Translations under genes and position numbers: made by a program
Notes under the pieces: generated by a model
The model's database searches: none
What the model was told of the DNA's origin: nothing
Seen by the model: only the letters and a program-made list of their open reading frames with translations
Part shown: one piece after another, positions 1 through 8,500 of the stretch
How the letters are laid out: every line of letters begins with the position of its first letter
How positions within the stretch are numbered: position 1 is the stretch's first letter
Origin: Azospirillum fermentarium
GTDB taxonomy: Bacteria; Pseudomonadota; Alphaproteobacteria; Azospirillales; Azospirillaceae
Length of the DNA stretch: 64,000 nucleotides
Reading direction: 5' to 3'
NCBI RefSeq assembly: GCF_025961205.1
Contig: NZ_JAOQNH010000001.1
Coordinates: 1,264,001 to 1,328,000 of the forward strand

Positions 1-205
1 CCGGGCGCGGCGGACGAAGGCGATTTCGCAGTCTCCCATCGATGAAATTCCCGGAATCGGGCCCGCGCGCAAGAAGGCGCTGCTGCTGCATTTCGGCAGT
101 GCGAAAGCCGTGGCGCGGGCCGGGCTGGCGGATTTGGAGGGGGTGGACGGAATCAGCCGCACGGTTGCGAAAAAGATCTACGATCATTTCCATCCAGACG
201 GTTAG
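1..205 (+). CDS. uvrC: Excinuclease ABC subunit C, C-terminal end (partial)
   Basis: Only the last 67 codons are in the window; the gene enters from the left edge in the frame that starts at base 2. The visible peptide contains the tandem helix-hairpin-helix pattern of UvrC ([18 protein letters not shown], then [19 protein letters not shown]), which binds DNA next to the 5' incision made during nucleotide excision repair. The nuclease domains lie outside. The stop is followed after 50 bases by pgsA, and the uvrC-pgsA pairing is common in alphaproteobacteria. The family assignment is firm even though the fragment is short. Confidence 0.9.
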   Translation, partial: RARRTKAISQSPIDEIPGIGPARKKALLLHFGSAKAVARAGLADLEGVDGISRTVAKKIYDHFHPDG

Positions 206-255
206 AATGCGGCCCGCCCGTTCCCGCCGCCCACGACAAGCCGCCCAAAGCAGCC

Positions 256-864
256 ATGCTGACCAGCCTGCCCAACATCCTGACCCTGTCGCGCATCGCG
301 ATCATTCCCTTGGTGGTGGGGCTGTTCTACGTGCCTGAGGCATGGGCGGCGTGGACGGCCATGGGGCTGTTCGCCGCCGCCTGCATCACCGATTATTTCG
401 ACGGCTATCTGGCGCGCATCTGGGCGCAGGAATCGGTGATCGGCCGCTTCCTCGACCCCATCGCCGACAAGCTGCTGGTGTCGGCGGTGCTGATCATGCT
501 GGTGGCGATGGCGCGGCTGACCGGCGTGTCGGTGCTGGCGGCGGTGGTGATCCTGCTGCGCGAGGTGCTGGTGTCGGGCCTGCGCGAATATCTGGCGGGG
601 CTGAACGTGGGCGTGCCGGTCACCCGGCTGGCCAAGTGGAAGACCACGATCCAGATGGTGGCCCTGGGCTTTCTGATCGTCGGCGACTATGGCCCGCCGG
701 AAATCCCGTCCACCATCATCGGCACGCTGGGGCTGTGGGTGGCCGCACTCCTGACCTTCGTCACCGGGTGGGATTACACCCGTGTCGGCATTTCGCACAT
801 GATGGCGGTGCCGCCGCGCGGTGCCGCATCCCCCCCACCCGGCAAGCCGGCGCAATCGGCGTGA
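256..864 (+). CDS. pgsA: CDP-diacylglycerol-glycerol-3-phosphate 3-phosphatidyltransferase
   Basis: A 202-residue inner-membrane enzyme that makes phosphatidylglycerol phosphate from CDP-diacylglycerol and glycerol-3-phosphate, the committed step to phosphatidylglycerol and cardiolipin. The CDP-alcohol phosphotransferase signature DG-x2-AR-x8-G-x3-D-x3-D is complete at residues 49-71, with the metal-binding aspartates D49, D67 and D71 in place. Several hydrophobic helices surround it (about 10-25, 33-46, 75-95, 130-145, 155-175). The N-terminus begins LPNILTLSRI, typical for PgsA. The C-terminal 25 residues are Pro/Ala-rich and less conserved. The start at 256 lies 50 bases after uvrC. mobB follows 32 bases downstream, so the genes may be co-transcribed. 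Confidence 0.93.
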   Translation: MLTSLPNILTLSRIAIIPLVVGLFYVPEAWAAWTAMGLFAAACITDYFDGYLARIWAQESVIGRFLDPIADKLLVSAVLIMLVAMARLTGVSVLAAVVILLREVLVSGLREYLAGLNVGVPVTRLAKWKTTIQMVALGFLIVGDYGPPEIPSTIIGTLGLWVAALLTFVTGWDYTRVGISHMMAVPPRGAASPPPGKPAQSA

Positions 865-896
865 GCACACGGACCCCACGGACTCCCCGGACCCCA

Positions 897-1394
897 ATGA
901 AGATTTTCGGCCTGACGGGCTGGAGCGGCAGCGGCAAGACGACCCTGATCGTGTCGCTGATCCCGGCGCTGGTGCGCCGTGGCCTGACCGTTTCCACCAT
1001 GAAGCACGCCCACAAGGGCTTCGACATCGACCATCCCGGTAAGGACAGCTTCAACCACCGCCTGTCCGGCGCCACCGAGGTTCTGGTCAGCTCCCCGCTC
1101 CGCTGGGCCCTGATGCACGAGCTGCGGGGGGAGGACGAACCGACCCTGGACGACCTGCTGCCCAAGATGTCCCCGGTGGATCTGCTGCTGGTGGAGGGCT
1201 TCAAGCGCCAGCCGCACCCCAAGCTGGAGGTGTGGCGGGCCGCGGTGGGCAAGCCGCTGATCGCCCCCACCGACCCGTCCATCGTGGCGGTGGCCAGCGA
1301 CGGCCCGGTGCCCGAGTCGCCGGTCCCCGTCCTGCGCCTGGACGACGCGGAGGCGGTGGCCGATCTGGTGGTGGCGCGGGCGGTCCCGGTCTGA
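897..1394 (+). CDS. mobB: Molybdopterin-guanine dinucleotide biosynthesis adapter protein B
   Basis: A 165-residue GTP-binding protein that assists MobA in attaching GMP to molybdopterin, giving the bis-MGD cofactor of DMSO-reductase-type enzymes. A P-loop (GWSGSGKTTL) occupies residues 8-17, followed by the MobB pattern STMKHAHKGFDID and, near residue 100, LLLVEGFKRQPHPKLEV. The length fits MobB. The open frame extends further upstream, but the ATG at 897 puts the P-loop at its usual place, and the extension would overlap pgsA in another frame. The other cofactor genes visible (moeA, moaD, moaE) begin 5.1 kb downstream; mobA is not in the window. Confidence 0.92.
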   Translation: MKIFGLTGWSGSGKTTLIVSLIPALVRRGLTVSTMKHAHKGFDIDHPGKDSFNHRLSGATEVLVSSPLRWALMHELRGEDEPTLDDLLPKMSPVDLLLVEGFKRQPHPKLEVWRAAVGKPLIAPTDPSIVAVASDGPVPESPVPVLRLDDAEAVADLVVARAVPV

Positions 1395-1558
1395 CCGTCC
1401 CGCCGCTTTGTTGTAACAGTTTCGTCATATTGTCGTCACGGTTCCGGCGGCCTATGGTTGTGTGACGCGGCCGGCTTCCGCGCGCCCACGCTTGCTCATC
1501 CGCGCCCGTGCCTTCGCCGGCCACCTTCCAACATATCTTTGGAATGGGGGGTGCCGGA

Positions 1559-3268
1559 ATGGCGGTGACGCACGTTCTCCTGGGTCTGGCGGGCAATGTG
1601 GTTTTGCTGCTGTGGGGTCTGCACATGGTGCAGACAGGGCTGGTGCGCGCGTTCGGCGCCCGCTTGCGATCCGTGCTCGCCAACGGCCTGGGCAACCGCG
1701 GCACCGCGTTTCTGGCCGGCCTGGGCGTCACCACCCTGTTGCAGAGCAGCACGGCCACCGGGCTGATGGTCAGCGGGTTCGCCGCCGGCGGCATGATGGG
1801 GCTGGTGCCGGCGCTGGCGGTCATGCTGGGGGCCAACGTGGGCACCACCCTGATCGTGCAGGCCATGGCCTTCGACGTGGCGGCGGTGGCGCCGGTGCTG
1901 CTGCTGGCCGGCTTCATCGCCTTTCGCCGCGGGGCCAAGACCCGCGTCCACGATCTGGGGCGGGTGGGCATCGGGCTGGGGCTGATGCTGCTGGCGCTCC
2001 ACCTGCTGCTGCTGACGCTGGAGGCGGCGGAGAGCGCCCCCCATCTGCGCGAGATCATGGGGATGCTGACCGCCGATCCGGTGGTGGCGCTGCTGCTGGC
2101 GGCGGTGCTGACCTGGGCGGCGCATTCCAGCGTGGCGGTGGTGCTGCTGGTGGCCTCGCTGGCCGGCGGGCAGGTCATCACGCCCGATGCCGCGGTGGTG
2201 ATGGTGGCGGGGGCCAATCTGGGCAGCGCCGTCAACCCGCTGATCGAGGGGCCGGGCAGCGGCGGTCCCCACCGCGACCCGGCGGCCCGGCGGCTGCCGG
2301 TGGGCAATTTCCTCAACCGGCTGGTGGGCTGCGCGCTGGTGCTGGCGCTGGTGCATCCGCTGACGGGGCTGCTGGCGGCCCTGCCCGGCGGTGGCGACCG
2401 GCTGGCGGCCAACGCCCACACCCTGTTCAATCTGGGGCTGGCGGTGCTGTTCATCGGGCCGCTGCCGTGGCTGGCCCGGCTTCTGGTGCGGCTGTTGCCG
2501 GAGCGCGCGCCGGCGGGCGACCCGGCGCTGCCCCGCTATCTCGACCCGGCGGCGTTGCGGGCCCCCCATGTGGCCATCGCCAACGCCGGGCGCGAGGTGC
2601 TGCGCATGGCCGACACGGTGGAGGCCATGCTGCGCGCCACGCTGGAGACCCTGCGCACCGACGACCGCAAGCGGGTGGCGGAGATCCGCCGCATGGACGA
2701 TGTGCTGGACGGGCTGCACGACGCCATCAAGCGTTACCTGACCCGCATTCATCTGGAGGATCTGGACGAGCGCGATTCGCGCCGCGTCACCGACGTGCTG
2801 ACGCTGGCCATCAATCTGGAGCATGTGGGTGACATCATCGACCGCAACCTGATGGATCTGGCGGCCAAGAAGATCAAGCGCAGCCTGCGCTTTTCCGGCG
2901 AAGGGGCGGCGGAGATCGAAGGCATCCTGGAGCGGCTGATCGAAACCGTGCGTCTGGCCGCCGCGGTGTTCGTGTCGGAGGACCGCCGCGCTGCCCGCAC
3001 CCTGATGCGCGAGAAGGAAATCATCCGTGACCGCGAGGCCCAGGCCATCGACGCCCATTTCGCCCGCCTGCGCGCCGGGCGGCCGGAAAGCCTGGAGACC
3101 AGCGCGCTTCATCTGGACATCCTGCGCGACCTGCGGCGGATCAATGCCCATCTGGCGACCGCCGCCTATCCGGTGCTGGACCAGTCGGGCGAGTTGCGCC
3201 CCAGCCGCCTGCGCGGCGGGGAGGAGGACAATCGTCACCAGATCATCGCGGGACCGTCACGGGCGTGA
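1559..3268 (+). CDS. Na/Pi cotransporter family protein with C-terminal PhoU-like domain
   Basis: Predicted inner-membrane phosphate transporter of the NptA/YjbB type, about 569 residues. The first 330 residues hold two Na/Pi-cotransporter repeats rich in glycine and small residues, with the QSSTATGLM motif near residue 60 and its counterpart HSSVAVVLL near residue 190. From about residue 345 a PhoU-like helical bundle follows. Relatives act as sodium-coupled phosphate carriers; E. coli YjbB promotes phosphate export. ATG at 1559 is chosen because GGGGGG precedes it by 8 bases; in-frame alternatives are ATG 1544 and GTG 1508. The next gene is a phytase-like esterase, which suggests a shared role in phosphate economy (inference). 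Confidence 0.85.
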   Translation: MAVTHVLLGLAGNVVLLLWGLHMVQTGLVRAFGARLRSVLANGLGNRGTAFLAGLGVTTLLQSSTATGLMVSGFAAGGMMGLVPALAVMLGANVGTTLIVQAMAFDVAAVAPVLLLAGFIAFRRGAKTRVHDLGRVGIGLGLMLLALHLLLLTLEAAESAPHLREIMGMLTADPVVALLLAAVLTWAAHSSVAVVLLVASLAGGQVITPDAAVVMVAGANLGSAVNPLIEGPGSGGPHRDPAARRLPVGNFLNRLVGCALVLALVHPLTGLLAALPGGGDRLAANAHTLFNLGLAVLFIGPLPWLARLLVRLLPERAPAGDPALPRYLDPAALRAPHVAIANAGREVLRMADTVEAMLRATLETLRTDDRKRVAEIRRMDDVLDGLHDAIKRYLTRIHLEDLDERDSRRVTDVLTLAINLEHVGDIIDRNLMDLAAKKIKRSLRFSGEGAAEIEGILERLIETVRLAAAVFVSEDRRAARTLMREKEIIRDREAQAIDAHFARLRAGRPESLETSALHLDILRDLRRINAHLATAAYPVLDQSGELRPSRLRGGEEDNRHQIIAGPSRA

Positions 3269-3327
3269 AACAAGAGATTGCGAAGAAAGGGACTTTCGGT
3301 TGTTCCCTTTCGACGGAGTCGGGTTTC

Positions 3328-4692
3328 ATGTTTCGCACCATGTTGCTGGCCGGGGCTGCGCTGGCCTTGTCCGTGACGGCATCTGCCGTGGGATCGGCCC
3401 AGGCGCAGCAGGCGTTCCCCGCCACCCTGGCCGGTCATGCGGTTCTGCCCGCCAAGACCTTCATCGACGCCCCCGCCGACGCGCCGGAAGATCTGAAGGT
3501 GTCGGGCAAGTTTACCACCGGCAAGCGCGTGGAGGCGCCGGGGTCGGTGATGGGGCTGTCGGCCAAGCGCCCCACGGGCGTGGCCCTGCCGTTCCAGGGG
3601 CAGCCGGTCCAGGGCCATTCGGGCATCAAGCGCATGGCCGACGGCAGCTTCTGGATTCTCACCGACAATGGCTTCGGGTCCAAGGCCAACTCCCCCGATT
3701 CCATGCTGTACCTCAACCATTACACGGTTGATTTCGCCGCCGGCACCTTCACCCGGCTGGGCACCGTCTTCCTGCACGATCCCGACAGGAAGGTGCCGTT
3801 CCGCATCGTGCACGAGGGCACGGCCAAGCGCTATCTGACGGGGAGCGATTTCGACACCGAGGGGTTCCAGATCATCGGCGACACCGTGTGGATCGGCGAC
3901 GAGTTCGGCCCCTTCCTCATCAAGGCCGACATGACCGGCAAGGTGCTGGCGGTCCATGACACGGTGGTGGACGGCAAGCCGGTGCGCTCGCCCGACAACC
4001 CGGCGGTGACCACCCCGGCGGCCCCCGATGGGGCGGTGGCGTTCAACGCCCGCCGGTCCAAGGGGTTCGAGGGGCTGGCCTCGTCCACGGACGGGCGTTT
4101 TCTCTATGCCCTGCTGGAAGGCGCCCTGTGGGACGCTGCGAAGAAGGATTACGAGAAGACCGCCGACGGGCGCGAGTCCCTGCGCATCGTCGAATTCGAC
4201 GTGGCGAAGGACGCCTGGACCGGGCGCACGTGGCAGTACGTGCTGGAACAGAACGGGCTGGCCATCGGTGATTTCAACATGATCGACGCCACCACCGGCC
4301 TGATCATCGAGCGCGACAACAACGAGGGCACCGCCGACAAGGTGTGCGCCCAGGGCCAGCCGGAGGACGGCTGCTTCCCCACGCCCGCCGTCTTCAAGCG
4401 CGTCTACAAGATCGAGATGACCGACGCCAACGCCGGCGGGCCGGTGCGCAAGATCGGCTACATCGACCTGATGAAAATCGCCGACCCGGACAAGAAGGCG
4501 CGCAAGCCCCTGACCGACGGTGTTCTGACCTTCCCGTTCTTCACCATCGAGAACGTGGACGTGGTGGACGGTTCCCACATCGTGGTGGGCAACGACAACA
4601 ACCTGCCGTTCTCGTCGAGCCGCAATCCCAACGAGGCCGACGACAACGAACTGGTGCTGCTGACCGTCGATGCCTTCCTGAAGGCCAGATAA
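3328..4692 (+). CDS. Secreted esterase-like protein of the phytase family
   Basis: A 454-residue periplasmic or secreted protein. Residues 1-26 form a Sec signal peptide (MFRTMLLAGAALALSVTASA, cleavage near AQAQQ). The mature part matches the esterase-like activity of phytase domain (PF13449): GHSGIKRMADGSFWILTDNGFGSK near residue 95, then DTEGFQIIGDTVWIGDEFGPFL, GFEGLASS and IIERDNNEG, with many acidic residues suited to calcium binding. The family is predicted to hydrolyse phosphoesters; the substrate is unknown. The ATG at 3328 opens a clean signal peptide; a longer GTG start at 3265 would bury it. It follows the Na/Pi transporter after 59 bases. Confidence 0.82.
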   Translation: MFRTMLLAGAALALSVTASAVGSAQAQQAFPATLAGHAVLPAKTFIDAPADAPEDLKVSGKFTTGKRVEAPGSVMGLSAKRPTGVALPFQGQPVQGHSGIKRMADGSFWILTDNGFGSKANSPDSMLYLNHYTVDFAAGTFTRLGTVFLHDPDRKVPFRIVHEGTAKRYLTGSDFDTEGFQIIGDTVWIGDEFGPFLIKADMTGKVLAVHDTVVDGKPVRSPDNPAVTTPAAPDGAVAFNARRSKGFEGLASSTDGRFLYALLEGALWDAAKKDYEKTADGRESLRIVEFDVAKDAWTGRTWQYVLEQNGLAIGDFNMIDATTGLIIERDNNEGTADKVCAQGQPEDGCFPTPAVFKRVYKIEMTDANAGGPVRKIGYIDLMKIADPDKKARKPLTDGVLTFPFFTIENVDVVDGSHIVVGNDNNLPFSSSRNPNEADDNELVLLTVDAFLKAR

Positions 4693-4721
4693 GCGGCCCC
4701 GCGGCGGGGATTACCACAGGG

Positions 4722-4752
4722 CGGGCGCGGGATCAGGCCCCCGCGCCCGTTT
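4722..4752 (+). terminator. Possible terminator between convergent genes
   Basis: A perfect 10-bp stem, CGGGCGCGGG (4722-4731) with CCCGCGCCCG (4740-4749) and an 8-base loop, is followed by TTT. It lies between the esterase gene (+) and the GSCFA gene (-) and overlaps the last codons of the latter. The T run is short, so function is uncertain. Confidence 0.4.
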
Positions 4753-6370
4753 CTGGCCCGTCAGTGTAGAAGACGCGGATGAACCCGTCGGTGATGGTAT
4801 CGACCACATCTTCCGACACATGGACGGTGCTGCCGTCTTCGACACCGAACGGTGGAAGCACATAGGGGGCCAGCCAGCGCACGATCTCGAAGGACGGCCA
4901 GTAATAGATCCCGTCGATGTTCTGTTCCTTGGCGGCCTTCAGCGCGTCCTGAAGCGCCAGCCGCAAGGTGGATTTCGACAGGCAATCCGCTTCGAAGGCC
5001 GGCACGCCGGCAAAATTCGCCTGCATGGGCACCGGTGACAGGGTGAAGGTGATCATGCAGTCCGGGTTGATCCGGCGGATCTTGCGGATGATCCGAAGGA
5101 TGTTGTCCCGGTTTTCCTCAACCGATGTCAGGCGGAAGTCGAGTTTGGTCGCCATGGCCGACATGGTGATGGCGGAGGATTTCGGCATGACGAATTTGTC
5201 GGTGTTCTTTTCGAAGAAGGCCCAGGCGACCCCCAGGGTGTAGATCACCATATCGGCTTGGCGCAGCTTCCCGATGATATCCTCCGGCTTCATGGCCGAG
5301 AACTCATGGACACGCTGAATGCCGTCGTCAGCCGTCCCGCCGACGACCCAATCGAGAAAGAAGTTGTTGGCGAAGGTCGTGTTCACCACCTCGCCGACGG
5401 TGATGTACGCCGTCTCGATGTTCCGCTCGTTCAGGGCGATGCTGATGCTGTTGGCGAAGCACGAACCAAAGGTCACGGTCAAGGACGAGGCTGGGTCGAG
5501 CTTTTTCGGAACGGTGTAGCCCTTCAGCACATGGGTCTGGACGGCATCACGGATGTTCTTCAGTTCCGAGATCTGTTTCGGATACCGCACAAGCCGCGGC
5601 CGGCTGGGATCGGCGGCACCAGGCTTTTCCACCGCGTGGGCTTCGATCTCCCGCAGCGTTTTATCGATGCCTTGGATCGCGGGATTGAGGACGCGGGCCC
5701 GGTGCAGGGATACGACGGCCTGTTCGTCCTTGGCCTGCCAGAAACGGGCCAGGCCAAGGCCCGTGTAGCCTTCCGGTGAGTCCGGTGCCAGAACCAGGGC
5801 GTGGGAATAGCAGATCTCGGCCCGCGCGACGTTGGAGAACCTCTTCTTCCGGGAATAGGCATCCGCCAGACCAAGCCAGTTCATCCAATCGAATGGGTTG
5901 AGGATTGCTGCGGTTCTCATGCTCTGTGGCGTGCCCTCGGGCCGCCCGCAGAAGGCGAGAAGGCTGCCGACCTTGGTATATATCCTGGGGTTGCCGGGAT
6001 CGAGCGCAACGGCAGCCCGGACCACGGACAGCAGCGTTTTAAGCAGGTCTTCCGTAAACTGGGCTTTTGCAAGATTTTTATGATTATAAACAAATGTCGA
6101 TATCGTATCCAATATCAAGAATGTCTCGTTACCGGATGCAATACATTTTGCCAGAGATTTTATGCCAACATGGATGTTGCCAAAGATACATTCACATGAT
6201 CCATATACATAATTTCCATAGTAATTATTTTCATCAATAGAAATTATTTGTCTCCCAATATTGTGGGCGGCATCGTAATTCTTGTTATTGTATTCTTTGA
6301 TGGCCGCTTCGATCTGGGATAGCACTTTTATTTTCCTTTGTTCGGGGAGGCGTCTGTTTGGTGTCGCCAT
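4733..6370 (-). CDS. TPR and GSCFA domain protein
   Basis: About 545 residues. The N-terminal half carries tetratricopeptide-like helices (for example YDAAHNIGRQIISIDENNYY and CYSHALVLAPDSPEGYTGLG). The second half is a GSCFA domain: the family-naming GSCFA motif is near residue 300, followed by TAYITVGEVVNTTFANNFF and a late ITFTLSPVPMQ block. GSCFA proteins are related to SGNH/PC-esterase-type hydrolases and are often found near surface polysaccharide genes; the substrate is unknown. The 5' third (about 6050-6370) is much AT-richer than its surroundings, a sign of transfer or of relaxed codon use. ATG 6370 is preferred over a TTG at 6394; neither has a strong ribosome binding site. Confidence 0.75.
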   Translation of the reverse strand: MATPNRRLPEQRKIKVLSQIEAAIKEYNNKNYDAAHNIGRQIISIDENNYYGNYVYGSCECIFGNIHVGIKSLAKCIASGNETFLILDTISTFVYNHKNLAKAQFTEDLLKTLLSVVRAAVALDPGNPRIYTKVGSLLAFCGRPEGTPQSMRTAAILNPFDWMNWLGLADAYSRKKRFSNVARAEICYSHALVLAPDSPEGYTGLGLARFWQAKDEQAVVSLHRARVLNPAIQGIDKTLREIEAHAVEKPGAADPSRPRLVRYPKQISELKNIRDAVQTHVLKGYTVPKKLDPASSLTVTFGSCFANSISIALNERNIETAYITVGEVVNTTFANNFFLDWVVGGTADDGIQRVHEFSAMKPEDIIGKLRQADMVIYTLGVAWAFFEKNTDKFVMPKSSAITMSAMATKLDFRLTSVEENRDNILRIIRKIRRINPDCMITFTLSPVPMQANFAGVPAFEADCLSKSTLRLALQDALKAAKEQNIDGIYYWPSFEIVRWLAPYVLPPFGVEDGSTVHVSEDVVDTITDGFIRVFYTDGPETGAGA

Positions 6371-6535
6371 GGCTGGCGTCTTTCGGAGACCCAAAAAGCC
6401 ATCGAACTGTTGTATTCCAACAAAGAATGATCTTGATATGGTCTGCGGCGGTCAAATGCAACTGCGCGGGTGGGGAGCGGGAAAGAACCCCGCATGCCTT
6501 GCTGCCATGGGGCCGGGCGGGCTAGTATTCCGTCC

Positions 6536-7789
6536 ATGTCCCAGCTCACCGACGATTGCTTTTCCTTCGGCGGCGTTCTGATGCCGCTGGACGAGGCGCT
6601 GCAGCGCCTGCGCGACCGCGTGTCCCCGGTGACGGAGGAGGACACGGTGCCCCTGGCCACAGCCCTCGGCCGCATCCTGGCGCGGGATGTGATGGCGCCG
6701 TTCGACGTGCCGCCCCACGACAACGCGGCGGTGGACGGCTACGCGGTGTTCTTCGACGACCTGTCCCCCGATGCGGATGCGGTGCTGCCGGTGACGGGCC
6801 GGGTGGCGGCGGGACAGACGCTGGGCCGCGCCGGACGGCGGGGGGAAGCGGTGCGCATCTTCACCGGCGCCCCCATGCCCGGTGGCTTCGACACGGTGCT
6901 GATGCAGGAGGATTGCCGGGCCGGTGACGGCACGGTGACCATTCCCCCCGGGATCAAACGGGGCGCCAACCGCCGCTCGGCGGGAGAGGATCTGGCCCGC
7001 GGCGGGCTGGTGCTGGGGCAGGGGCGCCGGCTGCGGCCCGAGGATATCGGCCTGCTGGCCTCCATCGGCCTGCGTGAGGCACCCGTGCGGCGCGCCTTGC
7101 GGGTGGCAGTGTTCTCCACCGGCGACGAGGTGCGGGAACCGGGCGTGGGGCTGGAGCCGGGAGCGATCTACGACGCCAACCGCTTCGCGCTGATGGCGGC
7201 CCTGGCCGGGCTGGGGTGTGCGGTGACCGACCTCGGCATCCTGCCCGACCGGGAGGACGCCATCCGCGCCGCGCTGGAAGGGGCGGCGGCGGGCCACGAC
7301 GCGCTCATCACGTCGGGCGGCATGTCCACCGGTGAGGAGGATCACGTCAAGGCGGCGGTGGAGGCGGCGGGCAGCCTGCATTTCTGGCGGCTGGCCATCA
7401 AGCCGGGGCGCCCGGTGGCGCTGGGGCGGATGGACGGTGCCGCCTTCATCGGGCTTCCGGGCAACCCGGTGGCGGTGATGGTGACCTTCATGCTGATTGC
7501 CCGCCCGCTGCTGTTGCGCATGATGGGGGCGGCGGACCAGGAGCCGCGGACCGTCCCGGTGCGCACCGGCTTTGCGGTGAAGAAGAAGCCGGGGCGGCGG
7601 GAATTCGTGCGGTCGCGGCTGGTGCGCGGCGACGGTGGCGCGCTGGTGGCGTTGAAGCATCCGCGCGACGGGGCCGGCGTGCTGTCGTCGCTGGCGGAAT
7701 CCGACGGCTTGGTGATTTTGGGCGAGGATGTGGCGCGGCTGGAGCCGGGCACGGTGGTGGATTTCCTGCCTTTCAGTGAGGTGCGGTGA
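6536..7789 (+). CDS. moeA: Molybdopterin molybdenumtransferase
   Basis: A 417-residue enzyme that inserts molybdate into adenylated molybdopterin. MoeA hallmarks are present: the N-terminal segment PFDVPPHDNAAVDGYAV near residue 60, the MoCF-binding TSGGMSTGEEDHV motif near residue 257, and GLPGNPVAVMVTF near residue 307. Length is normal for the family. The start at 6536 gives MSQLTDDCF; the open frame extends to a GTG at 6470, but that extension is not MoeA-like. Its stop overlaps the moaD start by one base (TGATG), which indicates translational coupling in a moeA-moaD-moaE operon. Confidence 0.93.
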   Translation: MSQLTDDCFSFGGVLMPLDEALQRLRDRVSPVTEEDTVPLATALGRILARDVMAPFDVPPHDNAAVDGYAVFFDDLSPDADAVLPVTGRVAAGQTLGRAGRRGEAVRIFTGAPMPGGFDTVLMQEDCRAGDGTVTIPPGIKRGANRRSAGEDLARGGLVLGQGRRLRPEDIGLLASIGLREAPVRRALRVAVFSTGDEVREPGVGLEPGAIYDANRFALMAALAGLGCAVTDLGILPDREDAIRAALEGAAAGHDALITSGGMSTGEEDHVKAAVEAAGSLHFWRLAIKPGRPVALGRMDGAAFIGLPGNPVAVMVTFMLIARPLLLRMMGAADQEPRTVPVRTGFAVKKKPGRREFVRSRLVRGDGGALVALKHPRDGAGVLSSLAESDGLVILGEDVARLEPGTVVDFLPFSEVR

Positions 7790-8040
7790 TGAAGGTTCTG
7801 TATTTCGCGTGGCTGCGCACCAAGATCGGCACGGCGCAGGAGGTGGTGGAGCCGCCGGCAGACGTGGCCGACGTGGCCGGGCTGGTGGCATGGCTGAAGA
7901 CCCGCAGCCCCAAGCACGCCGACGCGCTGGCGAATGCCGACGTGGTGAAGGTGGCGGTCAATCAGGAGCATGTGCCCTATGACCACCCCGTCGGCGCGCA
8001 CGACGAGGTGGCGCTGTTCCCGCCGGTCACGGGGGGCTGA
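7789..8040 (+). CDS. moaD: Molybdopterin synthase sulfur-carrier subunit
   Basis: An 83-residue ubiquitin-like sulfur carrier. It ends in the required Gly-Gly (PVTGG), which is adenylated and thiocarboxylated before MoaE transfers the sulfur to precursor Z. The beta-grasp pattern is visible (KVLYFAWLRTKIG at the start, VNQEHVPYDHPVGAHDEVALFPPV at the end). It overlaps moeA by one base and is followed by moaE after 3 bases, so the synthase subunits are made together. Confidence 0.93.
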   Translation: MKVLYFAWLRTKIGTAQEVVEPPADVADVAGLVAWLKTRSPKHADALANADVVKVAVNQEHVPYDHPVGAHDEVALFPPVTGG

Positions 8041-8043
8041 CCC

Positions 8044-8496
8044 ATGGCCGTGCGGGTGCAGGCGGAGGATTTTGACATGGGGGCGGAGGTGGCGGCGCTG
8101 ACCGCCGGGCGTCCGTCCATCGGCGGGGTCGCCAGTTTCCTGGGGCTGGTGCGCGACGTGGCCGGCGGAATGCCGGTCACGGCGATGACGCTGGAACACT
8201 ACCCCGGCATGACCGAACGCCAATTGGACGCCATCGAGGCGGAGGCGCGGGCGCGCTGGCCGCTGGACGACGTGCTGATCATCCACCGCTATGGCCGGCT
8301 GGAGCCGGGGGACCGCATCGTGCTGGTGGTCACCGCCTCGGCCCACCGGGAGGCGGCGTTCGAATCCTGCCATTTCCTGATGGACTGGCTGAAGACCAAG
8401 GCGCCGTTCTGGAAGCTGGAAGACACCCCGGACGGCGAGCGCTGGGTGGCGGCCAAGGTTAGCGATGACAAGGCGGCGGAGCGGTGGTCGGCGTAA
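8044..8496 (+). CDS. moaE: Molybdopterin synthase catalytic subunit
   Basis: A 150-residue catalytic subunit of molybdopterin synthase. Family motifs seen are GGVASFLGLVRD near residue 37, MTLEHYPGMTERQL near residue 57, HRYGRLEPGD near residue 84, and the catalytic lysine region WLKTKAPFWKLE near residue 120. It is the last gene of the moeA-moaD-moaE operon. Its stop lies only 4 bases from the stop of the convergent hydrolase gene. Confidence 0.94.
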   Translation: MAVRVQAEDFDMGAEVAALTAGRPSIGGVASFLGLVRDVAGGMPVTAMTLEHYPGMTERQLDAIEAEARARWPLDDVLIIHRYGRLEPGDRIVLVVTASAHREAAFESCHFLMDWLKTKAPFWKLEDTPDGERWVAAKVSDDKAAERWSA

Positions 8497-8500
8497 CCGC

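Noticed and set aside
342..896. N-terminal extension of mobB in an open frame across pgsA
   Set aside because: It overlaps pgsA in another frame and lacks MobB similarity; the P-loop sits correctly from ATG 897.
6371..6394. TTG start for the GSCFA protein at 6394
   Set aside because: No ribosome binding site was seen for TTG; ATG 6370 is the simpler choice, though weakly supported as well.
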